DNA of 48,061 nucleotides from UBA6016 sp041915365 (GCA_041915365.1 JAYSBP010000017.1:1-48061); one strand, 5' to 3'. Counted from the first letter of the stretch, positions 1 to 7,775 are shown. Program-made: numbers and translations. Notes: generated from the sequence alone by a model not told the origin.

Positions 1-401
1 AAGTGGCTAGACCAAATCCGTCTTCGTGGGGCGATAGAGGGTATTATGATGTCTGGATAAATGGCGGAAACGATTGGATATATAGGCATTTGCACTTTAT
101 GGCCGATAGAATGACCGAGTTTGCCGATAAATACTACAATCTGCAAGACTCCATGACTCTTAGGATGCTAAACCAAATGGCAAGGGAGTTACTCCTTGCG
201 CAAAGCTCGGATTGGGCGTTCTTGATGACTACAAAAACAGCCGTTGAGTACAGTACTAGACGGACAAGAGAGCATATTTCAAATTTTGTAAAACTACTTG
301 ATATGCTTGAAGAAAACAATGTTGACGAGCAGTTTTTGTCTACGCTAGAGCATAAAAACTCAATTTTTCAAGGGCTTGATTTTAGGATTTATGCCTCTTG
401 A
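1..401 (+). CDS. GH57 / DUF1957 1,4-alpha-glucan branching enzyme, C-terminal part
   Basis: The gene is cut by the left edge; about 132 codons of its C-terminus are visible and the frame is open to base 1. The visible part matches the C-terminal helical domain of GH57 branching enzymes (DUF1957): an N-terminal 'SSWGDRGYYDVW' stretch, then 'WIYRHLH', and 'ARELLLAQSSDWAF', the usual signatures that end this family. Such enzymes transfer alpha-1,4-glucan segments to alpha-1,6 branch points during cytoplasmic glycogen synthesis. The catalytic GH57 barrel lies outside the window, so activity cannot be judged. The stop codon overlaps the start of the ROK kinase, suggesting translational coupling in a glycogen/sugar operon. 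The GTG at base 3 is an internal Val codon, not a start. Confidence 0.88.
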   Translation, partial: VARPNPSSWGDRGYYDVWINGGNDWIYRHLHFMADRMTEFADKYYNLQDSMTLRMLNQMARELLLAQSSDWAFLMTTKTAVEYSTRRTREHISNFVKLLDMLEENNVDEQFLSTLEHKNSIFQGLDFRIYAS

Positions 402-1219
402 GTATTGCCTATATAGATTGGGGCGGCACACATTTTAGGTGTGTCGTCGATGGTGCTAGCAAGACATCGTTTGAAAAATCTAGCTCCGAGATAGATATAG
501 AGTGCGAGCTAACAAGACTCTTTGAGTTCTACCCTGATATATCATCTGTCGGCATCTCTTTTGCCGGACAGGTGTACAACAACACAATTCTTTCGGCTCC
601 AAATATCAATGCAAAAGAGATAAATCTACAAGACAAATTTAAAGACAAAACGATAATTGTCCAAAACGACCTGAAATGTGCCGCATTGGCCGAGGCAGAT
701 TATTTTGGCGAAAGAGATATTGCGGCATTGTATGTTGGGACGGGCATAGGAAGTGCGTACATAGCAAATGGCGCATTGCTTACAGGGTGTGGTAATCTAG
801 CGGGAGAGATAGGACACATACCGTACATAAAAACAAAAGAGACATGCGGATGTGGCAAAAATAATTGCCTCGAGCTTCACGCCTCAGGAAGCGGTATTTA
901 TAAAAAAGCGATTGCAAGAGGTCTTGGCGTATTCACTATTGACGAGTTGCAATGCAGCGAAGATGGGAAAATAATAGTCGATGAGTTTGTGTGCGGGGTG
1001 GGGTATGGCGCTTCCATGATAATAACGCTCTTAAATCCAAAAGTACTCGTTATCGGCGGCGGAATAGTGGAGACAAATAAGTGGCTGTTAGATAGCGTAA
1101 AACAATATGTAGACAATAACGCCTTCAAAAAAAGCGCCGAAGCGTGCGAGATAAAATTATCAAAGCTAAAAAATGGCTCTTTGGATGGGGCTAGACTGTT
1201 GGCTTTAGGGGCAAAGTAG
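398..1219 (+). CDS. ROK family sugar kinase (glucokinase-like)
   Basis: A 273-residue cytoplasmic kinase of the ROK family (repressor, ORF, kinase). Visible hallmarks are the N-terminal phosphate loop 'DWGGTHFR', the second ATP-site motif 'VGTGIGSAYI', the 'GEIGHI' segment just before the zinc cluster, the zinc ligands in 'CGCGKNNCLE', and a C-terminal 'IGGG' adenosine motif. It has no N-terminal DNA-binding domain, so it is a kinase rather than a repressor. The start is the TTG at 398, which overlaps the upstream stop as TTGA; no better ATG precedes the phosphate loop. Position behind a branching enzyme suggests feeding glucose into glucose-6-phosphate for glycogen metabolism. The exact sugar (glucose, mannose or an amino sugar) cannot be read from sequence. 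Confidence 0.88.
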   Translation: MSIAYIDWGGTHFRCVVDGASKTSFEKSSSEIDIECELTRLFEFYPDISSVGISFAGQVYNNTILSAPNINAKEINLQDKFKDKTIIVQNDLKCAALAEADYFGERDIAALYVGTGIGSAYIANGALLTGCGNLAGEIGHIPYIKTKETCGCGKNNCLELHASGSGIYKKAIARGLGVFTIDELQCSEDGKIIVDEFVCGVGYGASMIITLLNPKVLVIGGGIVETNKWLLDSVKQYVDNNAFKKSAEACEIKLSKLKNGSLDGARLLALGAK

Positions 1220-1247
1220 AATTTTGCTGGGAAAGTTGGGAGGGGAA

Positions 1248-2867
1248 TTACCCCTTATATCCCTTTAGCATTTGCGCTAGTGATTCTGTTGTTTCATATA
1301 GATGAGACGCAGCTTCCGCCACCTCTTCCATACTTCTTGTGTTGTTTTTTGATAGCTCGTTGATTTTTGATATATCGTGTAGCACCTTTGCGCTCTCTTC
1401 CGAGTTTTTGAGTGCGGTCTCACTCATCGTCGATACAGCTCTTATGGTGTCGTGCATAGTGCTAACAGTTTCGCCAATTAGCGCACCAGCATTTTTAGAG
1501 TGCTCGCCTAGGTATTTGATATTTTGAGAGTTTTCACCCATTTTTTCGCTTGCCTGCATTATCGCTTCAACTATCGTATTTATTGTGGCATTTGTCTCTT
1601 GTAGGCTTTTTTGCGTCCTCTCTGCTAGTTTTCGCACTTCGTCTGCAACAACGGCAAACCCCCTACCGTGCTCACCGGCTCTTGCCGCCTCTATGGCTGC
1701 GTTTAGCGCTAGTAAGTTTGTTTGGTCGGCTATATCGCCTATAACAGACAGAACACTCTTTACCTCTTCAGCCTGAGAGCTTAATGACGCAAGGCTTGTC
1801 GCAAATTCTACCTCCGCCTCAACGCTATCTTCAATCATAACTAGCATTTTTTCGGTTGCGGATTGTGCTTCAAGAAGTTTTTTGTTTGCCTCTTCAACTT
1901 CAGTCTTGACGGTTTGAGATTGTGATGCGGATAGTTGATTTTCAGAGATTATTTTTTTTGATACGTTATCTATTTCGCCTATAAGAGAGGCCGATTGCAT
2001 TGCCCGCTCGCCAACGTTTCTACTTGTGGCGCTAAGTTCTTGAGAAATAGAGGCATTTTCTACAGATGAGCTTTTGGCTTTCGAGACAACCGCCGCCGTA
2101 GCGTCCATAAATTTATTAATAGAAACAAGAACGTCTGCAATTTCATTTTCATGCTTTGTTGTAAGTCTGAAGCTCAAGTCTGCACTTTTGTTTTTCATAT
2201 CATCGGCTAGCTTGTTAATGGGGGCAATATCTTTGATTGCCCCCATAATTTTTGAAAATAGCCAGATGCCAAGGGCTATTGTCGTGATTATCGCCGCCAT
2301 TGAAAAGATTAATGTCAGGCTTAGCGTTTTTGTCGAGCTGCCGTATATGTGATCTATCATCTCTATGGCTTCATCGTTTTGCTCTTTTGCTAGAGCGTCT
2401 ATATCCGTGGATATGCTACTTGCCCTTGCATCAAAAGTGTGCATAATTTTGTTTCCAGCCTCAATTCCATTCATGGTATAGGCCTCAACCATGATTTTCC
2501 CCTCTTGCTTATAGGCGGCAAAATCTTTTTCGAGCTTGTCCATTTTTGCGATAGCTTTGCTGTCTGATTCATCTTTATACATTTGTCTAAACTTTGCGAC
2601 ACCATCCAAAAAACGTGCCGCTATTTTATCGGCTTCCGTTAGTCCTTCTTGTTCTCTGGTTGCGGCGGCATCTGCAAATAGTTCTTGCATTTGCGATATT
2701 TGAAACTTCATATCATTTGCCATTAGTGCAAAAGGAAGAGACTCTTTTTTGACCTGCTCCGCTCTCTCTTTGATTGATGATACTAGTGTATATATAGAGA
2801 TACTTAATGCAATCAGTATTATGGCGGTAACGGCATTTGAGAGCAATAATCTTTTTTTAATGGTCAT
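1248..2867 (-). CDS. Methyl-accepting chemotaxis protein with 4-helix-bundle sensor
   Basis: A 539-residue transmembrane chemoreceptor. A first membrane helix (about residues 10-30) is followed by a periplasmic region of about 155 residues that is wholly helical and resembles the 4HB_MCP sensor, a second membrane helix near 185-207, a HAMP-like linker, and a long cytoplasmic coiled coil. The hairpin tip contains 'DQTNLLALNAAIEAARAGE' and 'GRGFAVVADEVRKLAERT', the classic CheA/CheW contact region. No C-terminal methyltransferase-tethering pentapeptide is seen. I chose the ATG at 2867 because it has AAAGG nine bases upstream; a TTG at 2876 would overlap that site. It is monocistronic, with a pair of direct repeats about 75 bases upstream. 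The ligand is unknown. Confidence 0.92.
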   Translation of the reverse strand: MTIKKRLLLSNAVTAIILIALSISIYTLVSSIKERAEQVKKESLPFALMANDMKFQISQMQELFADAAATREQEGLTEADKIAARFLDGVAKFRQMYKDESDSKAIAKMDKLEKDFAAYKQEGKIMVEAYTMNGIEAGNKIMHTFDARASSISTDIDALAKEQNDEAIEMIDHIYGSSTKTLSLTLIFSMAAIITTIALGIWLFSKIMGAIKDIAPINKLADDMKNKSADLSFRLTTKHENEIADVLVSINKFMDATAAVVSKAKSSSVENASISQELSATSRNVGERAMQSASLIGEIDNVSKKIISENQLSASQSQTVKTEVEEANKKLLEAQSATEKMLVMIEDSVEAEVEFATSLASLSSQAEEVKSVLSVIGDIADQTNLLALNAAIEAARAGEHGRGFAVVADEVRKLAERTQKSLQETNATINTIVEAIMQASEKMGENSQNIKYLGEHSKNAGALIGETVSTMHDTIRAVSTMSETALKNSEESAKVLHDISKINELSKNNTRSMEEVAEAASHLYETTESLAQMLKGYKG

Positions 2868-2940
2868 TTTTAGCAACCTTTCTTTTCTAAAATAACTTTT
2901 TTTGACATTCTACTCTTATTCTTATGTGACTTTCCTGTGA

Positions 2941-2959
2941 TTTACCGACCGTTTACCGA
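2941..2959. promoter_or_regulatory. Direct repeats TTTACCGA at 11-base spacing
   Basis: TTTACCGA occurs at 2941-2948 and again at 2952-2959, starting 11 bases apart, in the 128-base gap upstream of the chemoreceptor gene. Head-to-tail half-sites about one helical turn apart are the normal layout for OmpR-type response regulators. Which regulator binds, if any, is not known. Confidence 0.35.
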
Positions 2960-2995
2960 TATGTGTGTTTAAGGGTGTTGAGGGGTTTGACGTGA

Positions 2996-3787
2996 CTATT
3001 TTTTTGCAAGCATACTTAACACGAAAAATACTAAGGAGACGACAACTATTGTAGCCCCACTCGGTAAGGAAGCATAGTAAGAGATAAAAAGCCCCGCAAC
3101 TACCGATAACAGTGAAAACAAGACGGATACTACGGCTGTGCTAAAAAAACTTTTACAAAACTGCATCGAGGATACAACTGGAATTATCATTAGCGCCCCT
3201 ATCAAAAGCGCACCTATGATTTTGATGGATAACCCTATCGTGACGGCTACGAGTGATACGAGTAGATAGTTGAGAGCTTTTGTGTTTATACCGCAAGACA
3301 TTGCGCTCTCTTCGTCAAATGCCGTAAAAATAAGCTTTTTGTAGTAGTTTGATATGAGCAAAATACTCAATATACCAAATATCAAAACACTCCATATATC
3401 ACTTTCTTCGACGGACACTATGGAGCCAAACAAATAATCAAAAAGTGACGTATTAAACGAGTCAGACAAAGATACTATGATGATGGCGGCAGCAAGAGAG
3501 CCTGATAAAAATATAGAGAGGATTGAGTCTGAATATAGATTTTTGTTTTGGCGCAGGTATTCTATGAGCCAAGAGGCGAGAATGCTTGTCACTATCGCAC
3601 CCCAAGATGTTGAGACCGAAAATAAAAAGCCAAATGCCACGCCGAGCAGGGATATATGCGCAAGTGAATCGGATAGCATAGAGTAGCGTCTTACGACCAC
3701 GAATACGCCAAGCGATGATGCCAAAGCCGCAATGATGATGCCGGCGGTAAAAGCTCTAAGCATAAAAGAGTATTCAAAAATTTCCAT
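2996..3787 (-). CDS. znuB: ZnuB/MntB-type metal ABC transporter permease
   Basis: A 263-residue integral membrane protein of the ABC-3 family that forms the channel of a zinc (or manganese/iron) importer. Seven to eight hydrophobic helices are visible, with the family features 'LSDSLAHISLLGVAFG' near the N-terminus and 'IIGALLIGALMIIPV' in the C-terminal half. The start is placed at the ATG at 3787, with GAGGG just upstream; a longer reading from 3826 would run back into the ATPase gene. It lies 10 bases downstream of the ATPase gene in the minus-strand order substrate-binding protein, ATPase, permease. Metal specificity is inferred from the partner binding protein. Confidence 0.9.
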   Translation of the reverse strand: MEIFEYSFMLRAFTAGIIIAALASSLGVFVVVRRYSMLSDSLAHISLLGVAFGFLFSVSTSWGAIVTSILASWLIEYLRQNKNLYSDSILSIFLSGSLAAAIIIVSLSDSFNTSLFDYLFGSIVSVEESDIWSVLIFGILSILLISNYYKKLIFTAFDEESAMSCGINTKALNYLLVSLVAVTIGLSIKIIGALLIGALMIIPVVSSMQFCKSFFSTAVVSVLFSLLSVVAGLFISYYASLPSGATIVVVSLVFFVLSMLAKK

Positions 3788-3797
3788 AACCAACCCT

Positions 3798-4541
3798 CTA
3801 ATGATGGTGGCACACAAGGTGCCCATCGATTCCGTAGATTTTACTCATCTCTTTGCAGTTTAGAAGCTCATGCGGGTTGTGGCAAGCGAGCAGAGATTGA
3901 TTGATACACAACACGCTGTTAACATCGTCGGCTATTACTCCGAGGTCATGCGTAACAAAGAGTATCGTGATATTCTCATCTTGATTTAGTTTTCTAAGTA
4001 GTTCATAAAACGCTTTTTGAGAGGCCGTATCGACGCCGGTGTTTGGCTCATCTAGGATTAGTATTTGAGGGTGACCAACTAGCGCCCTTGCTATCATAAC
4101 CCTTTGCACCTGACCGCCAGATAGCTGGGAAATGTGCCTATCTTTTAGCTCCCAAACACCCATTTTTTGCATCAAAAGTTTGACATGTTCTTTTTCGTCT
4201 TTTGTTACTTTGTTAAAGAGCGAGCTTTTGTAGGCAAGTCCTAGGCTGACGGTCTCGTGAACGGTAATTGGAAAATTCCTATCTATCTGTGAAGCCCTTT
4301 GCGCCACATATCCTATTTTCATGTATTCTTTGAACTCTTTTTGCTTTTTGCCAAAGAGATTTATCTCTCCATCACTTGGCTTTATGAGGCCTATAAGCAG
4401 TCTTACGAGCGTGCTTTTGCCACCACCGTTTGGCCCTATAATCGCTACATAGTCGCCTCTCTTTACGCCGAAGCTAACGTCTTTGATGGCATTTTTGTAT
4501 GAGAGCTTCTTTGCCTCTATGACCACGTCGGCAAATTTCAT
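3798..4541 (-). CDS. znuC: ZnuC-type metal ABC transporter ATPase
   Basis: A 247-residue ABC ATPase that powers the adjacent importer. All nucleotide-binding elements are present in order: Walker A 'GPNGGGKST', a Q-loop around 'YVAQRAS', signature 'LSGGQVQRV', Walker B 'ILILDEP', D-loop 'NTGVD' and switch histidine in 'FVTHDLG'. It ends in three consecutive His residues following 'VC', a short potential metal-binding tail. The start overlaps the stop of the binding-protein gene by four bases (ATGA), and its stop is 10 bases before the permease start, so the three genes form one transcription unit. Confidence 0.92.
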   Translation of the reverse strand: MKFADVVIEAKKLSYKNAIKDVSFGVKRGDYVAIIGPNGGGKSTLVRLLIGLIKPSDGEINLFGKKQKEFKEYMKIGYVAQRASQIDRNFPITVHETVSLGLAYKSSLFNKVTKDEKEHVKLLMQKMGVWELKDRHISQLSGGQVQRVMIARALVGHPQILILDEPNTGVDTASQKAFYELLRKLNQDENITILFVTHDLGVIADDVNSVLCINQSLLACHNPHELLNCKEMSKIYGIDGHLVCHHH

Positions 4542-5410
4542 TTGCAGTCCATAGCTCCTTTGAGTTTTGTCAAATTGAAGCTCATTATGTCTATATAACC
4601 AATATTTTTTCGGCTCTCTTCCACGGTTATATTTTCGACGGGTCTTAGTGTGCTTGTCTTGATATTAGCCTCTTTTGCTATTGTTTTTGCGACCTTATCG
4701 CTAGCAAATTCCTCAAAAAATATAGTGCTTATTTTCTCTTTTCTGGCGATGTCTATCAGTCTGGCTATTTGCTTTGAGCTAGGTTTTGCATCCGGTGATA
4801 TGCCGGATATTGCGTATGTTGCGATGCCGTACTCGTGTGACAAATACCCAAAAGCATCATGATTGACTATAATTTTTTTATTTTTGCACGTTTTTATTGC
4901 GCCGTACTCTTTTTTTAGCTCATTTAGTTTTGCCATGTATGAGAGTGCATTGTCGTTGTAGGTCTTTGCGTTTTGCGGGTCTTTTTTTGCAAAAGCGGCA
5001 GCAATCTCTTTGGCCGTTGCAATCTGGTTATCTATGCTTAGCCAATAATGCGGGTCATATCCGCCATGGGTTTGGGCTTCGTTTTTTGGCTTTAGCAATT
5101 TTACTTTTGTGCTCATATCCAAGGTTTTATTTTTAATGCCGAGAGAGGAGATGATTTTTTTGCTCCAAGGCTCAAATACTTCGCCGCTTGTGACAACTAT
5201 ATCGCTTTTGGTGAGGCTTGCCATATCTTTTGCTTTCGGCTCAAAGTCGTGCGCTTCTACCCCAAAAGGTACTAGATTTTGAACGTCAGCCTTCTCCTTT
5301 GCGATATTTTTTGCCGCATCATAAAGTGGAAAAATAGTCGTAAAAACGAGCATTTTGGCCGAAGCGGTACTTGCTATGAGTATTAGGGCGAGTATCGTTT
5401 TTTTGAGCAT
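4538..5410 (-). CDS. znuA: ZnuA-type periplasmic metal-binding protein
   Basis: A 290-residue cluster A-I solute-binding protein. It starts with a short signal peptide (hydrophobic stretch to about residue 18, ending 'ASTASA'). Metal-ligand positions typical of the family are visible: His in 'GVEAHDFEP', His in the short loop 'HGGYDPHYWLS', His in 'VNHDAFGYL', and an acidic ligand region in 'IFFEEFASDKVAKTI'. The loop near residue 115 is brief and only mildly His-containing, unlike the long His-rich loop of E. coli ZnuA, so manganese is a possible alternative to zinc. The start has AAAGG upstream. First gene of the importer operon. Confidence 0.9.
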   Translation of the reverse strand: MLKKTILALILIASTASAKMLVFTTIFPLYDAAKNIAKEKADVQNLVPFGVEAHDFEPKAKDMASLTKSDIVVTSGEVFEPWSKKIISSLGIKNKTLDMSTKVKLLKPKNEAQTHGGYDPHYWLSIDNQIATAKEIAAAFAKKDPQNAKTYNDNALSYMAKLNELKKEYGAIKTCKNKKIIVNHDAFGYLSHEYGIATYAISGISPDAKPSSKQIARLIDIARKEKISTIFFEEFASDKVAKTIAKEANIKTSTLRPVENITVEESRKNIGYIDIMSFNLTKLKGAMDCK

Positions 5411-5448
5411 ATTGTCTGGCCTTTATTTTGGTATCAAAACGGAGACGC

Positions 5449-5462
5449 CCGACTTTCGTCGG
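5449..5462 (-). terminator. Weak hairpin between pentapeptide gene and znuA
   Basis: CCGAC (5449-5453) and GTCGG (5458-5462) form a five-pair stem with a four-base loop, extendable past one mismatch. It lies just after the pentapeptide-repeat gene stop on the minus strand. The following run CGTTTTG is short, so termination would be weak; it may only attenuate read-through into znuA. Confidence 0.3.
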
Positions 5463-5479
5463 ACGATAGAGGTGGTCGA

Positions 5480-6142
5480 TTATTTCTTTTTGGTTTTCGT
5501 GCTTTTTGTAGTTTTCTTGGTTTTCGTGCTTTTTGTACTCTTTTTGGTTTTTTTACCGCTGCTTTTGACGGCTTTTTTGCCCTTTTTACCTTTTTTATTT
5601 GAGTATTTTCTAGGCTCGCTCTTGAATACGTCGCTCGTATCTGCGCCGTTTAGGTTTGTGTTGGCCATTTTTGCGCTTACGAGATTTGCGTTTTTGAGGT
5701 TTGCTCCGCTAAGGTCTGCGCCGTCAAGATTTGATTCTTTGAGGTACGCACCTTGCATTTTTGCGTTTTTGAAGCTTGCGTTACTTAGATTTCCTCTTCT
5801 AAATATAGCTCCACTTACGTCTGCATCGTCAAACTTCGCCTCTTGCATATTTGCACCCTTGAGGTTTGCACCCTTGAGGTTTGAGTTTTTGAGGTTTGCT
5901 CCCTTTAGCACCGTGCCGTCAGCACTTGCACCAAGCAAATTAGCCCCTTCAAGGTTCGCCCCTTCAAGGTTCGCCCCGCTTATATTTGCAAACTCCAAAA
6001 ATGAGTTTTGAAGGTTGGCCCCTCTGAGGTCGCATTTGATACATTCTTTTGTTTCTATTAGTTTTTTTACGTTTTCATCCACATCGGCAAGAGCGGCTAC
6101 GGAGAGCATAGCGGTTATTGTAAAGGCAAAAAGTTTATTCAT
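5480..6142 (-). CDS. Exported pentapeptide-repeat protein with Lys-rich tail
   Basis: A 220-residue protein. Residues 1-19 form a signal peptide ending 'SVAALA'. After a short acidic linker comes 'CIKCDLRGANL', a CxxC pair that often opens exported pentapeptide proteins, then about 25 A(N/D)LxG-type pentapeptides (about residues 39-165), predicted to fold as a right-handed quadrilateral beta helix. The last 40 residues are almost entirely Lys, Ser, Thr and Gly, including two copies of a nine-residue 'TKSTKTKK' unit. The tail could bind nucleic acid, anionic lipid or peptidoglycan; no function is established. A strong AAGGAG site precedes the ATG. It follows the CitE-like gene by 32 bases. Confidence 0.85.
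   Translation of the reverse strand: MNKLFAFTITAMLSVAALADVDENVKKLIETKECIKCDLRGANLQNSFLEFANISGANLEGANLEGANLLGASADGTVLKGANLKNSNLKGANLKGANMQEAKFDDADVSGAIFRRGNLSNASFKNAKMQGAYLKESNLDGADLSGANLKNANLVSAKMANTNLNGADTSDVFKSEPRKYSNKKGKKGKKAVKSSGKKTKKSTKSTKTKKTTKSTKTKKK
5492..5537 (-). repeat. Tandem 27-base repeat coding the Lys/Thr tail
   Basis: A 19-base identical core at 5492-5510 recurs at 5519-5537, a period of 27 bases (nine codons). It encodes the duplicated 'TKSTKTKK' unit at the end of the pentapeptide protein. In-frame slippage or unequal recombination could change copy number without breaking the gene. Confidence 0.8.
5851..5880 (-). repeat. Perfect 15-base tandem duplication in pentapeptide gene
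   Basis: TTGCACCCTTGAGGT occurs twice head to tail (5851-5865, 5866-5880). Each copy equals exactly one pentapeptide, and the identity at third positions indicates recent duplication. Confidence 0.85.
5943..5972 (-). repeat. Second perfect 15-base tandem duplication
   Basis: GCCCCTTCAAGGTTC occurs twice head to tail (5943-5957, 5958-5972), again one pentapeptide per copy. Independent of the duplication near 5851. Confidence 0.85.
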
Positions 6143-6174
6143 ATTTACTCCTTTTTTATATGATAACTTAGGGT

Positions 6175-7092
6175 TTATAAAACAATTCCGGCTTTTTTGA
6201 GTATCAAAACGGCATTTTTGTAAATTGGCGCATCTATGAAACCAAACTTCTCATCTTTGAAGCCGCCGATTCCAAGAGCCTCGTTTTTTTCAAAAATATT
6301 TTTGATATATACGGCGTCATCTATGCTATCTTGCGACGGGGCAAAAAAACTATTTGCCGCCTTGACCTGCGCTGGAGATATGCAAGCTTTTGCGTCAAAA
6401 CCCATATTTTTTTCTATCTCTAGCCAGTTCTCAAAACCATCCATATCCTCGTATCGTTGCCAGACGAACGATACTGGCTTAAAGTCGTAGCTTTTTGAGT
6501 CGACTAGAAATTTTGACATTATGTATTTGAGTGTGTCACTTTTTACCTCTATCATCCATGACCCAAAGCCTAGGTCTTCCAGTAAATCTATCGCTCCCAA
6601 AAACAGTGTTGTCACCCTGTTGCTACTCTTTAGCTCTCTTATGTTTTGCAAAGCCTCTTTTGTCTCTACGGTGAGGTGTATATCTATTTTTTCATCTAGC
6701 ATATCCTCTATTCTTAAGAGCTCCTCTTTGCTTTTTATTTTTGGTATTCTGATTGCGTCGGGGCAAATGATATTTGCTATTTTTATCTCGTCTGCAAAAT
6801 ATGGCGAATCTATCTCATTCGTCCTGATTGATATTGCCGCTTTCGAGTTATCAAGCGATGAGAGTGCGGCGGCTGTTGCATATAGGGCTTCTACTTTTTT
6901 GCTTTTATCTATTCCGTCTTCTAGGTTGATTACCGCTATTCCCGCTTCCATTGAGGATAGTTTTTCGAGATGTTTTGCGTTTGTAGGATTTATCATCAGA
7001 GAGCTTCTTGCGAATGTGCCGCTGTTTTTAAGTTTTGGCATTTTTGAAAATTTGTCGGCAAAAAGATTGTTTTTTGTGCTAGGATTATCCAT
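6175..7092 (-). CDS. HpcH/HpaI aldolase, CitE-like C-C lyase
   Basis: A 305-residue TIM-barrel enzyme of the citrate lyase beta-subunit-like family. Matching features in order: 'FARSSLMINP' near residue 28 (the N-terminal Arg/Ser motif of CitE), 'VINLEDGI' with the acidic metal/CoA-site residues, 'SIRTNEIDS' carrying the conserved Arg, 'IRIPKIKS' with the conserved Lys, and 'LTVETKEAL' with the metal-binding Glu. The family cleaves or forms acyl-CoA thioesters such as citramalyl-, malyl- or citryl-CoA. No citrate lyase alpha or gamma subunit lies nearby, so this is a stand-alone enzyme and its substrate is unknown. It is divergent from the SOD gene and probably co-transcribed with the pentapeptide gene. 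The ATG has only a weak ribosome binding site, so a start further in is possible. Confidence 0.8.
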   Translation of the reverse strand: MDNPSTKNNLFADKFSKMPKLKNSGTFARSSLMINPTNAKHLEKLSSMEAGIAVINLEDGIDKSKKVEALYATAAALSSLDNSKAAISIRTNEIDSPYFADEIKIANIICPDAIRIPKIKSKEELLRIEDMLDEKIDIHLTVETKEALQNIRELKSSNRVTTLFLGAIDLLEDLGFGSWMIEVKSDTLKYIMSKFLVDSKSYDFKPVSFVWQRYEDMDGFENWLEIEKNMGFDAKACISPAQVKAANSFFAPSQDSIDDAVYIKNIFEKNEALGIGGFKDEKFGFIDAPIYKNAVLILKKAGIVL

Positions 7093-7150
7093 CGTTAATT
7101 CACATTCTCATTGGTTGATATGGCTTTTCGTCATTGTACTGATATAACTA

Positions 7151-7158
7151 TATAAAAT
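7151..7158 (+). promoter_or_regulatory. Candidate -10 element for sodB
   Basis: TATAAAAT lies 20 bases before the sodB start, ahead of AAAAAGGA at 7165-7171. No convincing -35 is visible, which is usual for the AT-rich promoters of this phylum. Confidence 0.4.
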
Positions 7159-7178
7159 TAGACAAAAAGGATAGCTAG

Positions 7179-7751
7179 ATGATACACCATCTGCCGCAAC
7201 TTCCATACGCAAAAAACGCCCTAGAACCGATAATATCGGAAGAAACTGTAGAGTTTCACTATGACAAGCATCATGCAGGGTATGTGAATAATCTAAACAA
7301 TCTTATAAAAAATACACCTTTTGAAGATGCCTCTCTTGAAGAGGTTATCAAAAATTCAATAGGCGCCGTATTCAATAATGCTGCGCAAGTCTACAATCAT
7401 ACTTTTTATTGGAATTGTCTAAGCCCAACTAAGACATCGCCATCCAAAGAACTATCTAAAATGATGGATGACTCTTTTGGCTCTTTTGAAAATTTCAAGT
7501 CTGACTTTATCAAGTCGGCAGTCTCAAATTTTGGTTCAGGGTGGACATGGCTTGTCAAAGAGCCTGATGGAGTGCTAAAAATCATCAACACGCAAAATGC
7601 AGGAACACCGATAACGGTAGGGCAGCTTCCACTACTTACAATAGATGTCTGGGAGCATGCTTACTATATAGATTATCGCAACGGCAGACAAAAATACCTA
7701 GACGAGATATTTAAAATAATAAATTGGGATTTTGTATCGTCAAATATTTAG
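7179..7751 (+). CDS. sodB: Superoxide dismutase [Fe]
   Basis: A 190-residue cytoplasmic Fe-SOD that dismutates superoxide to hydrogen peroxide and oxygen. The metal ligands fall at His27, His74, Asp156 and His160, in 'FHYDKHH', 'VYNHTFYW' and 'DVWEHAYYIDY'. The second-sphere Gln70 in 'AAQVYNH' is the position that marks iron rather than manganese enzymes. Length is normal for bacterial Fe-SODs and there is no signal peptide. The ATG has AAAAAGGA seven bases upstream. It is transcribed away from the CitE-like gene and followed 24 bases later by the lipoprotein pair. Confidence 0.95.
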   Translation: MIHHLPQLPYAKNALEPIISEETVEFHYDKHHAGYVNNLNNLIKNTPFEDASLEEVIKNSIGAVFNNAAQVYNHTFYWNCLSPTKTSPSKELSKMMDDSFGSFENFKSDFIKSAVSNFGSGWTWLVKEPDGVLKIINTQNAGTPITVGQLPLLTIDVWEHAYYIDYRNGRQKYLDEIFKIINWDFVSSNI

Positions 7752-7775
7752 TTTACTTTTTTTGGAGGAGTGAGG

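Noticed and set aside
1241..1255. Hairpin AGGGG-AATTA-CCCCT as a terminator between the ROK kinase and chemoreceptor genes
   Set aside because: Only five pairs, no U run on either strand, and it overlaps the receptor stop codon.
3788..3826. GTG-type start at 3826 for the metal permease
   Set aside because: It runs into the ATPase gene; the ATG at 3787 has GAGGG at good distance and the family N-terminus begins there.
5480..6010. Regularly spaced short repeats suggesting a CRISPR-like array
   Set aside because: They are the 15-base periodicity of pentapeptide codons in an intact reading frame.
5355..6011. Long plus-strand open frame of 218 codons
   Set aside because: It is antisense to the pentapeptide gene; its Leu/Phe-rich repeated text is the mirror of the A(N/D)LxG repeats and it has no start signal.
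6521..7147. Plus-strand open frame of 208 codons
   Set aside because: It lies entirely over the CitE-like gene, which has clear family motifs; the Ser/Leu-rich composition is that of a reverse-strand shadow.
7770..7775. GTG at 7770 as the start of the lipoprotein gene
   Set aside because: It is only one base from the GGAGG ribosome binding site; the GTG at 7776 has normal spacing.
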